DNA of 64,000 bases from Methyloversatilis sp. XJ19-49 (GTDB lineage Bacteria; Pseudomonadota; Gammaproteobacteria; Burkholderiales; Rhodocyclaceae), in NCBI RefSeq assembly GCF_024580145.1, contig NZ_JANINI010000001.1:445803-509802 (forward strand), read 5' to 3'. The notes below the pieces were generated by a model. The model was given only the letters and a program-made list of their open reading frames with translations. It had not been told where the DNA came from and did not search any database. A program made the position numbers and the translations under genes. This document shows, piece by piece, positions 35,512-43,965 of the stretch; position 1 is the stretch's first letter, and each line of letters starts with the position of its first letter.

Positions 35512-36506
35512 GCACTGCAGAACACGGACCGGTCCTGACCGGCGCCCAGCCCAGCGTGGGCCGCTACGTCATGGATCTGGTCGAGGGCCTGGTACGCGAC
35601 GCCGACGCGCTGCGCATCAAGGTTGATGCCCTGCCCGGCGGCGGCCGCGTCATCGACGCCGGCATCCACTGCCACGGCGGCATCGAAGCCGGTCGCCGCA
35701 TCACCGAAATCTGCATGGGCGGTCTGGGCACCGCCACCTTCAACACCCGCGATGCGCACTGGCCACTGACCATCAACGTGCATTCGACCCATCCGGTCGT
35801 CGCCTGCCTGGCCAGCCAGTACGCCGGCTGGAGCCTGTCGCACGGCGAAGGCAAGGATGCGTTTCATGCGCTTGGGTCCGGGCCGGGCCGTGCGCTGGCC
35901 GTCAAGGAGCCGCTGTTCGCGGAACTGGGCTACAAGGACGACGCGAAGCACGCCGTGCTGGTGCTGGAAGTCGATCGTCAGCCGCCGGCCGAGGTGCTGG
36001 CCAAGATCCGCCGCGACTGCGCTGTCGCCGACGACGCCGTGACGCTGATCCTGACGCCGACGCGCAGCCTGGCCGGTACGGTGCAGGTGGTCGGCCGCGT
36101 ACTCGAAGTCGCGCTGCACAAGGTGCATGCGCTGGGCTTCCCGCTGACCCAGGTGGTCGACGGGTCCGCCAGCGCGCCGGTCGCACCGCCGGCGCCCGAC
36201 TTCCTCAATGCCATGGGTCGCACCAACGACGCCATCCTGTTCGGCGGCGTGGCACAGCTCTATGTGGACAGTGACGACGATTCGGCTGCCGATCTGGCGC
36301 AGAAACTGCCGTCTTCCTCGTCGCGCGACTATGGCCGACCGTTCGCCGAGGTGTTCAAGGAAGTGAAGTACGACTTCTACAAGATCGACCCGATGCTGTT
36401 CGCCCCGGCGCGCGTCATCGTCAGCAATCTGCGCACCGGCAGGAGCTTCCGTGCCGGCCAGATCAATGCCGAACTGCTCGGCCGTTCGTTCGGCGAAGGC
36501 AAGTAA
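35508..36506 (+). CDS. mch: Methenyl-H4MPT cyclohydrolase
   Basis: 332-residue cytoplasmic enzyme that hydrolyses methenyl-H4MPT to N5-formyl-H4MPT. Family segments include [49 protein letters not shown] and the C-terminal [14 protein letters not shown]. It starts within an ATGA overlap with the ATP-grasp gene after a GAGGAG site. Its product goes to the Fhc complex encoded on the opposite strand. The second ATP-grasp gene begins 5 bp downstream. Confidence 0.96.
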   Translation: MSTAEHGPVLTGAQPSVGRYVMDLVEGLVRDADALRIKVDALPGGGRVIDAGIHCHGGIEAGRRITEICMGGLGTATFNTRDAHWPLTINVHSTHPVVACLASQYAGWSLSHGEGKDAFHALGSGPGRALAVKEPLFAELGYKDDAKHAVLVLEVDRQPPAEVLAKIRRDCAVADDAVTLILTPTRSLAGTVQVVGRVLEVALHKVHALGFPLTQVVDGSASAPVAPPAPDFLNAMGRTNDAILFGGVAQLYVDSDDDSAADLAQKLPSSSSRDYGRPFAEVFKEVKYDFYKIDPMLFAPARVIVSNLRTGRSFRAGQINAELLGRSFGEGK

Positions 36507-36511
36507 GCGCC

Positions 36512-37438
36512 ATGGGTGCGCAGCAGGCCGACATCGCCATCGTGACCGACGAGCCGGGCTGGCACGGCAAGCGCCTGGTCGAGGCCTTCCGGGCGCGCGG
36601 CCTGCTGGCGCGCTATGTCAGTCTGGGCGAGTGCCACATCGACCTGCAGCGCGGCGTGTCGGGTGTCGTCATGCCCGGCTTCGAGCAGACGTTGCCGCAG
36701 GCCGTATTCGTGCGCGGCGTGGCCGGCGGCACGCTGCAGCAGGTGGTGTTGCGCATGGATTTCCTGCACTACCTGGGCGAGCTGGGCATTCCGGTCTACA
36801 ACCACGCCCGCGCCATCGAAAAGAGCGTGGACAAGGCGATGACCAGCGTGCTGCTGCACCACGCCGGCATTCCGACGCCGCCCACCTGGGTGGCCGAGAG
36901 CGAAAGCGAGGCGCGCGCGGTGCTGATGCGCGAATTCGCCGCCGGTCACGACGTGCTGGTCAAGCCGCTGTTCGGCTCGCAGGGCGAAGGCATCGTGCGC
37001 CTGACGGCCGGCGATGCGCTGCCCGACGCGGAAAACGTCGGCCACGTCTGGTACATGCAGCGCTACAGCGCCCGCTCGCGCGACGCACTGGGCGAGTGGA
37101 GCGACTGGCGCATCATGGTGATCGACGGCAAGCCGGTCGCCGGCATGCTGCGCAAGGGCCGCAGCTGGCTGAACAACGTGTCGCAGGGCGGACGCTGCGA
37201 AGCCATTCCGCCCGACGAGGCACTGACCCGGCTGGCGGTCGATGCGGCCCGCGCCACCGGCATGGACTACGCCGGCGTCGACATCCTGCGCGACGACCAC
37301 GGCCGGCTCACCGTACTTGAAGTCAACAGCATTCCGGCCTGGAAGGGTCTGCAGGGCGTCACCGGCATGAACATCGCGCAGGCGCTGGCGGACGACCTGC
37401 TGCGCCGCTGCCCGGCAGCGGGCGAGATCGCATGCTGA
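36512..37438 (+). CDS. RimK-like ATP-grasp ligase of the H4MPT/methylofuran locus
   Basis: 308 residues with a RimK/MptN-type ATP-grasp fold: AIEKSVDKAMTSVLLHHAG, VLVKPLFGSQGEGIVRL (ATP loop) and LEVNSIPAWKGLQ (Mg2+ site). This is the gene usually found after mch in methylotrophs (Orf5 in the old Methylobacterium nomenclature, from memory), thought to ligate glutamate in methylofuran or H4MPT side-chain synthesis. It probably acts with the other ATP-grasp enzyme upstream. Spacing to mch is 5 bp and it overlaps the CitG-like gene, so it belongs to the same operon. Confidence 0.85.
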   Translation: MGAQQADIAIVTDEPGWHGKRLVEAFRARGLLARYVSLGECHIDLQRGVSGVVMPGFEQTLPQAVFVRGVAGGTLQQVVLRMDFLHYLGELGIPVYNHARAIEKSVDKAMTSVLLHHAGIPTPPTWVAESESEARAVLMREFAAGHDVLVKPLFGSQGEGIVRLTAGDALPDAENVGHVWYMQRYSARSRDALGEWSDWRIMVIDGKPVAGMLRKGRSWLNNVSQGGRCEAIPPDEALTRLAVDAARATGMDYAGVDILRDDHGRLTVLEVNSIPAWKGLQGVTGMNIAQALADDLLRRCPAAGEIAC

Positions 37439-38316
37439 TGACGCTGCCGCCCGACACCGGCCGGATCGCGCCTCAGGCGGCGCTGGAAAACGCCTTTCTG
37501 ACTGCGTGCAGGCTCGACATCGAGGCGCTGAAGCCGGGCAACGTCGGCCGTCATGGCGACGGTCACCGCATGCAGGTGGTCGATTTCCTCGCCAGCGCGG
37601 AGGCGGCCGCCGGGCCGATCTGTCGCGCGGACGCGACAGTCGGCGAACGCATCGAAGAAGCGATGCGCGCCACCTGGCAGGCGGTCGGATGCAACACCAA
37701 TCTGGGCATCGTACTGGGCTGCGCGCCGATCGCCCATGCTGCACTGCACCGCCAGCCTGACGAGGACTTGTCGGCGTCGCTGCAGCGTACGTTATCCGGC
37801 CTGACTGTCACCGACGCGTCACACGCGTATGAGGCAATCCGTCTGGCGCAGCCTGCCGGACTGGGTCGGCGCGACGATCACGACGTGGCGGGCGATGCGC
37901 GGATCACGCTGCTGCAGGCCATGCAGATCGCCGCGCACCGCGACAGCATCGCCGCGCTGTACGCATGGCGCTACGAATTGGTCCTCCGCCACCTGTTGCC
38001 GATCCATCTGGCGGCGCGTGATCGATGGTGCAGTGAAGCATGGGCAGCGGCCAGAGTGTTCATGTTCTGTCTCGCATTGATTCCCGACACCCACATCATG
38101 CGCAAACATGGTCCGGAAACGGCGCTAATGGTGCGCAACACGGCGATACGCCTGCTGGACAGGTTTGAACGGGCGGATGATCCGGTTATGATGCAAGACA
38201 CGCTGAGGGAATGGGATGAACGTCTTAAAACGGCGGGTATCAATCCCGGAACGAGCGCAGACCTGACGGTTGTGACAGCCTTCCTGGCCGGCGCGCTGGA
38301 AATTGCCGGCGCATGA
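37432..38316 (+). CDS. Triphosphoribosyl-dephospho-CoA synthase (CitG)-like protein of the C1 locus
   Basis: 294-residue, all-helical CitG-family protein. The conserved set is LKPGNVGRHGDGH, VGCNTNLGIVLGCAPI, DHDVAGDA and PGTSADLTVVTAFLAG. CitG proper adds ribosyl-dephospho-CoA to citrate lyase, but no citrate lyase is here; H4MPT clusters carry this paralogue (Orf7-like) next to fae, so it probably makes a nucleotide or ribose-phosphate transfer in cofactor synthesis. Two starts fit: 37432 (7-bp overlap with the RimK-like gene) or 37438 (TGATG, one-base overlap). It is the last gene before fae. Confidence 0.85.
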   Translation: MLMTLPPDTGRIAPQAALENAFLTACRLDIEALKPGNVGRHGDGHRMQVVDFLASAEAAAGPICRADATVGERIEEAMRATWQAVGCNTNLGIVLGCAPIAHAALHRQPDEDLSASLQRTLSGLTVTDASHAYEAIRLAQPAGLGRRDDHDVAGDARITLLQAMQIAAHRDSIAALYAWRYELVLRHLLPIHLAARDRWCSEAWAAARVFMFCLALIPDTHIMRKHGPETALMVRNTAIRLLDRFERADDPVMMQDTLREWDERLKTAGINPGTSADLTVVTAFLAGALEIAGA

Positions 38317-38425
38317 CGGCGCCAGGATGCAACCAAAAGCAAGAAAGCATCACAAAGGCACCAGAAACGCACCGCAACGAAGTTTTTATCCTGTGTTTCG
38401 TACCCCGGAACGCGGGCTACCACAG

Positions 38426-38443
38426 GGGGTAAACCCCTATAAC
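38426..38443 (+). promoter_or_regulatory. fae promoter-proximal dyad and -10-like element
   Basis: GGGGT-AA-ACCCC (38426-38437) is a perfect dyad directly abutting TATAAC (38438-38443), a plausible -10 about 26 bp before the fae ATG. The ACCCCTA part recalls the motif upstream of the cytochrome/fccB operon and the second PEP-CTERM gene. It suggests that fae has its own regulated promoter besides read-through. Confidence 0.4.
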
Positions 38444-38468
38444 TTGCCTAGTAATGAGGAGATTCGAT

Positions 38469-38978
38469 ATGGCGAAGATTAATGGTCTGTGTGTTGGTGA
38501 ATCCCTGGTTGGTGACGGCAATGAAGTCGCTCACATCGACCTGATCATGGGCCCGCGTGGCAGCGCTGCAGAAGCCGCTTTCGCCAACGCCCTGGTCAAC
38601 AACAAGGACGGTTTCACGTCCCTGCTGGCCGTCGTTGCACCGAACCTGCTGTGCAAGCCGGCAACGGTCATGTTCAACAAGGTCACCATCAAGGGCGCCA
38701 AGCAGGCTGTCCAGATGTTTGGCCCGGCACAGCGCGGCGTCGCGATGGCCGTTGCCGACAGCGTCGCTGACGGCACGATCCCGGCTGACGAAGCCGACAA
38801 CCTGTTCATCTGCGTCGGCGTGTTCATCCACTGGATGGCCGAAGACGACGCAAAGATCCAGGACTTCAACTACCGCGCGGTCAAGGAATCGATCGCTCGC
38901 GCCGTTGCCGGTACCCCGACCGCTGCTGAAGTGGTTGCCAAGAAGGGTTCGGCCACGCACCCGTTCGCCGCAAACTAA
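38469..38978 (+). CDS. fae: Formaldehyde-activating enzyme
   Basis: 169-residue cytoplasmic enzyme that speeds condensation of formaldehyde with H4MPT to methylene-H4MPT, the entry step of the pathway. The sequence is strongly conserved: [20 protein letters not shown] (with the catalytic His, here His22), [18 protein letters not shown] and [14 protein letters not shown]. The ATG follows a GAGGAG site at ideal spacing. Fae is usually very abundant, which agrees with the strong ribosome site, its own upstream dyad region and the strong terminator that follows. Confidence 0.98.
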   Translation: MAKINGLCVGESLVGDGNEVAHIDLIMGPRGSAAEAAFANALVNNKDGFTSLLAVVAPNLLCKPATVMFNKVTIKGAKQAVQMFGPAQRGVAMAVADSVADGTIPADEADNLFICVGVFIHWMAEDDAKIQDFNYRAVKESIARAVAGTPTAAEVVAKKGSATHPFAAN

Positions 38979-39000
38979 GCCTCACGGCTTAGTTGCGAAA

Positions 39001-39036
39001 AACGCCCCCGGCCAGACGGCCGGGGGCGTTTTTTTT
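39001..39036 (+). terminator. Strong Rho-independent terminator after fae
   Basis: AACGCCCCCGGCC (39001-39013) pairs fully with GGCCGGGGGCGTT (39018-39030) around a 4-base loop and runs into eight Ts. It ends the rightward C1 operon and insulates the GST gene. Confidence 0.95.
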
Positions 39037-39141
39037 GTCCGGTGCGCAAGCGCGTTCGTCAATTCGCTCGACCGCAACGTGGAGGCTACACTGCGGCGCA
39101 GAGACCACCCGCAGCTCGGCCATTCCAACGAAGGGAGCATC

Positions 39142-39852
39142 ATGATCGATCTCTACACCGCGGCCACACCCAACGGCCACAAGGTTTCCATCGCACTGGA
39201 GGAACTTGCGCTGCCCTACACGGTACATGCGCTGTCGCTGTCGGCGCGCGACCAGAAGGAACCGTGGTTCCTCGCGATCAATCCGAACGGTCGAATCCCG
39301 GCCATCATCGATCGCGCGGAGGACGACTTTGCGGTATTCGAATCCGGCGCCATCCTGATCTATCTGGCGGAAAAAACCGGCCGCCTGATGCCGTCGGACA
39401 TGAAGGGCCGCTCGCGCGTGCTGCAGTGGCTGATGTTCCAGATGGGCGGCGTCGGCCCGATGATGGGTCAGGCAAACGTGTTCTTCCGCTACTTCCCGGA
39501 GAAGCTGCAACCGGTCATCGACCGCTATCAAGGCGAGTCGATGCGGCTGTTCCGCGTGCTCGACGGTCATCTGAAGGAACACGAATTCCTGGCCGGTGAC
39601 TACTCAATCGCCGACATCGCGAACTGGGCGTGGGTGCGCACTTATCCGTGGTCGGGCCTGAACATCGACGAGTTGCAGCACCTGAAGCGCTGGCTTGATG
39701 TCATCGACGCGCGGCCCGCCGCGCAACGCGGTGTGGTGATTCCGCCCTCCGACATCGATCTGTCAAAGCCAGAGGGTGACAAGGCGGACGCCTTTGTCCA
39801 GGGCGCACGGAACATGGTCGAAACCGGGAAATCCAGGAAGGACGGGGTCTGA
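39142..39852 (+). CDS. Glutathione S-transferase family protein (YfcG/YghU type)
   Basis: 236 residues with a thioredoxin-like N-terminal domain ([20 protein letters not shown]; the ES pair in [15 protein letters not shown] that binds the glutathione gamma-glutamyl group) and an all-helical C-terminal domain ([18 protein letters not shown]). The pattern fits Nu-class disulfide-bond oxidoreductases YfcG/YghU, so a glutathione-dependent disulfide or detoxification role is likely. ATG at 39142 follows AAGGGAG; the frame is open far upstream only because it shadows fae. It stands alone after the fae terminator, and a link to formaldehyde stress is speculative. Confidence 0.85.
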   Translation: MIDLYTAATPNGHKVSIALEELALPYTVHALSLSARDQKEPWFLAINPNGRIPAIIDRAEDDFAVFESGAILIYLAEKTGRLMPSDMKGRSRVLQWLMFQMGGVGPMMGQANVFFRYFPEKLQPVIDRYQGESMRLFRVLDGHLKEHEFLAGDYSIADIANWAWVRTYPWSGLNIDELQHLKRWLDVIDARPAAQRGVVIPPSDIDLSKPEGDKADAFVQGARNMVETGKSRKDGV

Positions 39853-39914
39853 CCGACCGCTAGAGGTGCCCGGCGGACACCTGGGCCTCTGGTATCCGCC
39901 GTCATGCCCCCACG

Positions 39915-41216
39915 TCAGGCGAAGGTGTCGTCGAACAGGCGTTCGGCCCACTTGAACATTTGCTCGAAGTTCTTCGTTGAGTGCCGTTCCGCTTCGCCGA
40001 AGGACGCATCGACGCGCTTCATCAGCCCGCTGCCGGCGTCGTAGGCGAACACCGCGTTCAACCACGAGGCCGTCGTGTAGGTGATGGGACTGTAACAGGC
40101 CGAATTGAGCACCAGGCTGGACAGCCTCGCCGGCTCATCGATCGGCCAGCCGTTGAGCATGCGCACGACCGCGTCAGCGCACACCTTGGCTTCGCAGTTG
40201 GCGATGTGGCCGGCCTTCGGCAGCCCCGTGCCCTGGGCATCACCGATGACGTGAATATTGGGGGCGACCGCCGATTCGAATGACAGCGGATCGACGCCGG
40301 CCCAGCGCCCACCGACATTTGCCAGCCCGAGGTGATGCACGAGCGGTGCCGCGGTATTGCGCGGAATGTGGTTGAGCACATCGCAGCGGTACGCAATCTC
40401 GCTGGCGCCATTGCGAACCCACGCCACGCGCCGGCTGCCTTCGAAGCTCACCCGCACCACCTCCGCGTTCGGCACATATTCAAGCCGGCCGGCGTACAGC
40501 ACATTGAAGGCGTTCAGGAATGCCGAAGGCTCCGCCTGGATGACCGGGTTGGCGTCAAGCACGACGATTTTCGAGCGCGGCTTCTTGCGCTTCAGATAAT
40601 CCGCGATGACACAGGCCCGCTCATAGGGGCCGGGCGGGCAGCGATACGGTGCTTTCGGGATCGTCAGGATAACGGTAGTGCCGTTCGCCATCTTCATCAG
40701 CTGGTCGCGCAGCGTGAGCGTCTGGCTGCCGGCGATCCACGCATGCGGCACCATCGCCTGCAGGGCCGGCGTGCCCAGACCGGGTACCGGGTCAAAGCCG
40801 ATACCGGGCGCAACGATGAGGCGATCGAAGGCCAGGGTCGAACCGCTGGCCAGATCGAGTTTCCCGGCGACTGGATCAGCGGCGACCGCCCGGTCGCGCA
40901 CCAGTTCGACGCCGTAGCGCTGATGCAGCATCGAGTGATTGAAACCCAGCGCCGCATATTTGACGCGATCGTTCAGCACGAGATTGCTGAGGATGCACGA
41001 CACGTGCGTTGCATCGGGCTCGACCAGACTGACCGACACACCGGGGCCGCCCCACTGCGCAACGTACTTGGCTGCGGTCGCGCCAGCGAAACCACCGCCA
41101 ACCACCACGACCCGCGAGGTCGCGGCACGCGCGTGACGCACATGACCCAGCAAGGGCAATGCGGTTGCTCCGGAGGCTGCCTTGAGAAAGGTTCTGCGAT
41201 TGAAATTCATGGACAT
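39915..41216 (-). CDS. fccB: Flavocytochrome c sulfide dehydrogenase-like flavoprotein subunit
   Basis: 433-residue periplasmic FAD protein of the FccB/SoxF family, which oxidises sulfide and passes electrons to a c-type cytochrome. A Tat-type signal (NRRTFLKAASG) is followed by the FAD motif VVVVGGGFAGATAAK, the redox-relevant CPPGPYERAC region and a C-terminal family domain (SACYSPITYTTASWLN). ATG at 41216 is chosen for its AGGGAG site; the TTG at 41228 overlaps the cytochrome stop. It lies 8 bp after the cytochrome gene, matching the FccAB pairing. Sulfide as the substrate is inferred from family; another sulfur compound is possible. Confidence 0.88.
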   Translation of the reverse strand: MSMNFNRRTFLKAASGATALPLLGHVRHARAATSRVVVVGGGFAGATAAKYVAQWGGPGVSVSLVEPDATHVSCILSNLVLNDRVKYAALGFNHSMLHQRYGVELVRDRAVAADPVAGKLDLASGSTLAFDRLIVAPGIGFDPVPGLGTPALQAMVPHAWIAGSQTLTLRDQLMKMANGTTVILTIPKAPYRCPPGPYERACVIADYLKRKKPRSKIVVLDANPVIQAEPSAFLNAFNVLYAGRLEYVPNAEVVRVSFEGSRRVAWVRNGASEIAYRCDVLNHIPRNTAAPLVHHLGLANVGGRWAGVDPLSFESAVAPNIHVIGDAQGTGLPKAGHIANCEAKVCADAVVRMLNGWPIDEPARLSSLVLNSACYSPITYTTASWLNAVFAYDAGSGLMKRVDASFGEAERHSTKNFEQMFKWAERLFDDTFA

Positions 41217-41224
41217 GTTCTCCC

Positions 41225-41629
41225 TCAACGACGCGTGGTCGGCGACACGCGCCGACCGCTGGCCGACTTCGCCTTGGCTCTATGCTCCGACTCGTCTTCG
41301 TCGTCATCACCGCTGCGACCGCTGACCGGCGAACCGGCATTGACGGCAAACCACTGCGCGATGCGCTGGATCTGATCGTCGTCGTAGCCGCGTGCCTGCA
41401 GGTGCATGATGTTCTTGGCGCCAGACTTGGCGCGCATCTCGATCATTTCTTCGGCGATTTCGGCAGCGGTCTCACCGGTCAGTCGGTCGAATCCGCCCCG
41501 ACCGGTGCGATCGGCGGCGTGACAACCGAGGCATTGCGACGCCAGGAGCCTGTCGTCCTCGGGTGCAGCCAGCGCAAGCGCTGACCATGCACACAGCGCA
41601 AGCGCCACACTTTTTCCCATCTTCTGCAT
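41225..41629 (-). CDS. Monohaem c-type cytochrome, FccA/SoxE-like partner
   Basis: 134 residues: a signal peptide ending near ALA (about residue 22), one haem site QCLGCH, and a downstream NIMHLQARGYDDDQIQRIAQWF segment with the likely axial Met. The C-terminal tail is unusual, first acidic (DDDEDES) then basic (AKAKSASGRR). As first gene before fccB it is the probable electron acceptor of the flavoprotein, smaller than the dihaem FccA of Allochromatium. The ATG follows a GAGGAG site; an upstream start at 41668 lacks support. A conserved 26-nt motif lies 50-75 bp upstream. Confidence 0.85.
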   Translation of the reverse strand: MQKMGKSVALALCAWSALALAAPEDDRLLASQCLGCHAADRTGRGGFDRLTGETAAEIAEEMIEMRAKSGAKNIMHLQARGYDDDQIQRIAQWFAVNAGSPVSGRSGDDDEDESEHRAKAKSASGRRVSPTTRR

Positions 41630-41677
41630 TGCGTCTCTCCTCGGTTGGAACAAGGGAAACGGTCTCACGCAGCTAAA

Positions 41678-41703
41678 GACCCTTCATTAATTAGGGGTTA
41701 TCG
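41678..41703 (-). promoter_or_regulatory. Shared motif, copy 1 (upstream of cytochrome-fccB)
   Basis: Read on the minus strand, in the sense of the cytochrome operon, it contains TAACCCCTA, TTAATG and AAGGGT in series, with an ACCC/GGGT dyad. 22 of 26 positions match a second copy upstream of the PEP-CTERM gene at 45817, in the same orientation to its gene. It lies 49-74 bp before the cytochrome ATG. Likely operator or activator site; the regulator is unknown. Confidence 0.55.
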
Positions 41704-41718
41704 CAAGATTAAATCTTG
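41704..41718. promoter_or_regulatory. 15-bp perfect palindrome
   Basis: CAAGATT-A-AATCTTG, directly upstream (in operon sense) of the shared motif before the cytochrome gene. AT-rich dyads of this size are typical dimer-binding operators. It is not repeated before the other copy of the motif. Confidence 0.4.
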
Positions 41719-41975
41719 TCCAGATGAGGCCGCTGAAGAAAACGGCAGCACCTTGTCGTGCTTCCGCGCACCGGCGGGTGTGTCGATGTGAGCTCAAGGC
41801 TTCCGCACGCGCGCTACGCAAACAAACGTCAAAGCCGCGCCGATCCAGCAGGACCGGCGCGTCTGCGGGTTCAGACGCAGGCCCACGCAACCGTTACAGG
41901 CTCAGCCACGCACAAGAACGTGCTGGCGCGGATTCCCCGGGCACCTGTCCGAGGCCGAACCCAAGCGGGGCGACC

Positions 41976-42266
41976 ATGAGCCAGGCCAGTCGCAGCAAAA
42001 ACACACGCACTGCAAAGCACCCGGCGCACGACCGCAACAAGCCGATCCTTCCTGCGGACGGTGGCGGGCGCCATCCCGATGCCCAGACGACGATAGCCAT
42101 GCGCAACGTGGCACCGGACGACTATGTGGCCGATGTAATCGCCACGGCTAGCCGCGAACATCTGATCATCGTCACCAACGGCCAGCGATTCGCGCTGTGT
42201 TCGGTGATTCCCGCCGGTTGGCGGTCATTCGGGCCGCTCGAGTACGCACCACCCCCGGTGCGCTGA
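41976..42266 (+). CDS. Hypothetical small protein
   Basis: 96 residues, no signal peptide or membrane helix. The first 40 residues are polar and low in complexity. The last 50 (APDDYVADVIATASREHLII, then VTNGQRFALC) look like a real folded alpha/beta segment. GTG/ATG options exist upstream, but only the ATG at 41976 has a plausible GGGG-type site. No family is recognised. It is flanked by a divergent cytochrome operon and a convergent ClC gene, so context gives no function. A spurious frame in GC-rich DNA remains possible. Confidence 0.45.
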   Translation: MSQASRSKNTRTAKHPAHDRNKPILPADGGGRHPDAQTTIAMRNVAPDDYVADVIATASREHLIIVTNGQRFALCSVIPAGWRSFGPLEYAPPPVR

Positions 42267-42329
42267 ACCGCTGCGACGGATCAGCGTGCGGCCGACGATA
42301 GACGAGGCTTGGAGCGGCTCGCCTCTTCT

Positions 42330-43745
42330 CTAGCCGGGTGGCGCGGCGCCCGGCGTATTGCCCGCATCCGGTCTGCCGGTGCCCCCAGCGCCGCCGTTGC
42401 GCGCCACCATGTGCCGCGCCACCGTTTCATACAGCGGCTGGCTGAAGATGCGCGATACCCCCGATGACAGCAGCGATACCGCCATCAGGCCGATCACCAC
42501 CGAATAGCCGTCGACCATTTCCATCACGATGATGAAGGAGGTGATCGGCGACTGGGTCACCGCGGCGAGAAAGCCGGCCATGCACAGCACCAGCAGCATG
42601 CCCGGCGCGTCCTGCTGGCCGATCAGCGGCGCGAGATCGTGACCGATGCCGGCACCGATCGCCAGGCTGGGCGCAAAGATGCCGCCCGGCAGACCGGACA
42701 GGTAGGCGATCAGCGTGGCGAGGAATTTGGCCGGGCCGTAGTACCACTCGAGCGACGTGTCGCCTTCGAGCAGCGCACGGGTTTCGCCATAGCCGCTGCC
42801 GAAGCTGCTGCCGCCGGTGACGTAGCCGAGTGAGGCGACCAGCACGCCGCAGGCGGCGGCAAATCGGATCGGATGGTCGCGTCGATAATCCGCCATCCGT
42901 CCCTTCCACGACGTGGAACTGATGATGAGCATGCGCGAGAACAGGCCGCCCGCGACGCCGCACACCAGCGCGGTGATCGCCACGGCAAGCGCCATTTCGC
43001 GGTCGGTACCGGCGATGGCGATCTGGCCGAAGTAACTCGCCTTGCCGAGAAAGGCCTGCGACACGATGCCGGCCAGCACGATGGCAGTGATGATGAGACC
43101 GCTCATGCGCGACTCGACATTGCGCGAAAGCGTTTCAATGGCGAACACAATGCCCGCCAGCGGTGTGTTGAAGGCCGCAGCAATGCCGGCGGCGCCGCCG
43201 GCAACCAGCATGTGGGTGCGCGGAATGTGCAGACCGCCCGGCAACAGACGGTGCAACGCATTGAGCATCGATGCACCGATCTGCACGGTCGGACCTTCGC
43301 GGCCAAGCGAAAACCCGCTGCCGACGGCCGCTGTGCCGATGACGATCTTGCCGACAATGATGCGCAGCGACAGCAGCGGCTTCCAGCTGCGGTCTTCCGG
43401 TCGTGACATTTCGGCGATGGTCTGTGGAATGCCGCTGCCCTCGGCACCCGGAAACCAGCGCCGCGTCGCCCACACGCACAGCGCGCCGCCGAGCGGCGTC
43501 AGCAGGAACGGCCACCACGGATTCTCGCTTGCCATGGCACGGAAGTAATGAATGGCCAGGTCGGACAACTGCGCGAAGCCGACCGCCAGCATGCCCACCA
43601 CGACCGCACCGCCCCACAGCACGAGACGGCCGAGCCATACCTTGAAATAGGCCTGATTGCGCCGGCGCAGGGTCGGCGACTTGAAATCGAACCAGGCAAG
43701 CCGCAGTCGGTTACGCCAGGCAGACAGCGAATACTTGTGACGCAT
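42330..43745 (-). CDS. ClC-family chloride channel/transporter
   Basis: 471-residue inner-membrane protein. The selectivity-filter signatures are all present: GSGIPQ (103-108), GREGPTVQIGA (148-158, gating Glu150) and PGGIFAPSLAIGAG. The residue aligned with the inner proton glutamate of E. coli ClcA seems to be Thr205 (AIETL), not Glu, so whether it exchanges H+ for Cl- or works as a channel is open. ATG at 43745 follows GGAAAG and precedes a basic cytoplasmic N terminus; the longer frame to 43835 is not used. There is no CBS domain. Anion identity (Cl- or F-) is not certain, but GREGP favours Cl-. Confidence 0.9.
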   Translation of the reverse strand: MRHKYSLSAWRNRLRLAWFDFKSPTLRRRNQAYFKVWLGRLVLWGGAVVVGMLAVGFAQLSDLAIHYFRAMASENPWWPFLLTPLGGALCVWATRRWFPGAEGSGIPQTIAEMSRPEDRSWKPLLSLRIIVGKIVIGTAAVGSGFSLGREGPTVQIGASMLNALHRLLPGGLHIPRTHMLVAGGAAGIAAAFNTPLAGIVFAIETLSRNVESRMSGLIITAIVLAGIVSQAFLGKASYFGQIAIAGTDREMALAVAITALVCGVAGGLFSRMLIISSTSWKGRMADYRRDHPIRFAAACGVLVASLGYVTGGSSFGSGYGETRALLEGDTSLEWYYGPAKFLATLIAYLSGLPGGIFAPSLAIGAGIGHDLAPLIGQQDAPGMLLVLCMAGFLAAVTQSPITSFIIVMEMVDGYSVVIGLMAVSLLSSGVSRIFSQPLYETVARHMVARNGGAGGTGRPDAGNTPGAAPPG

Positions 43746-43965
43746 CGATACTTTCCGTATGCAGATATGGCGCAGTATGCCGTCGAAGATGATTGCAGGA
43801 CGCAAGATGCATGCCGCCAGCCGCGATGCCCGCATGCAGACTGTAACCGTGTTCAGGCGGCCGTTTGCCTGGGAAAATCATTGAAAACCGCGCAGGCGAT
43901 GCCGCTTGATGCACCATACAGGGGCATTAGAACCCGCCTGTGCGGCCGCCCATGGAGATGCCCCG

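Larger units (their letters stand above)
41630..41975. other. Region upstream of the cytochrome-fccB operon
   Basis: 346 bp. The first 90 bp hold the shared motif and a 15-bp palindrome listed separately and form the likely promoter of the leftward operon. From about 41720 to 41975 I see no gene, RNA or repeat that I can support; the open plus-strand frame here has an Arg/Ser-rich translation typical of non-coding GC-rich DNA. Confidence 0.5.

Noticed and set aside
39853-39914. Terminator between the GST gene and fccB
   Set aside because: Some complementarity (AGAGG...CCTCT) exists but the stem is broken and no T-run follows.
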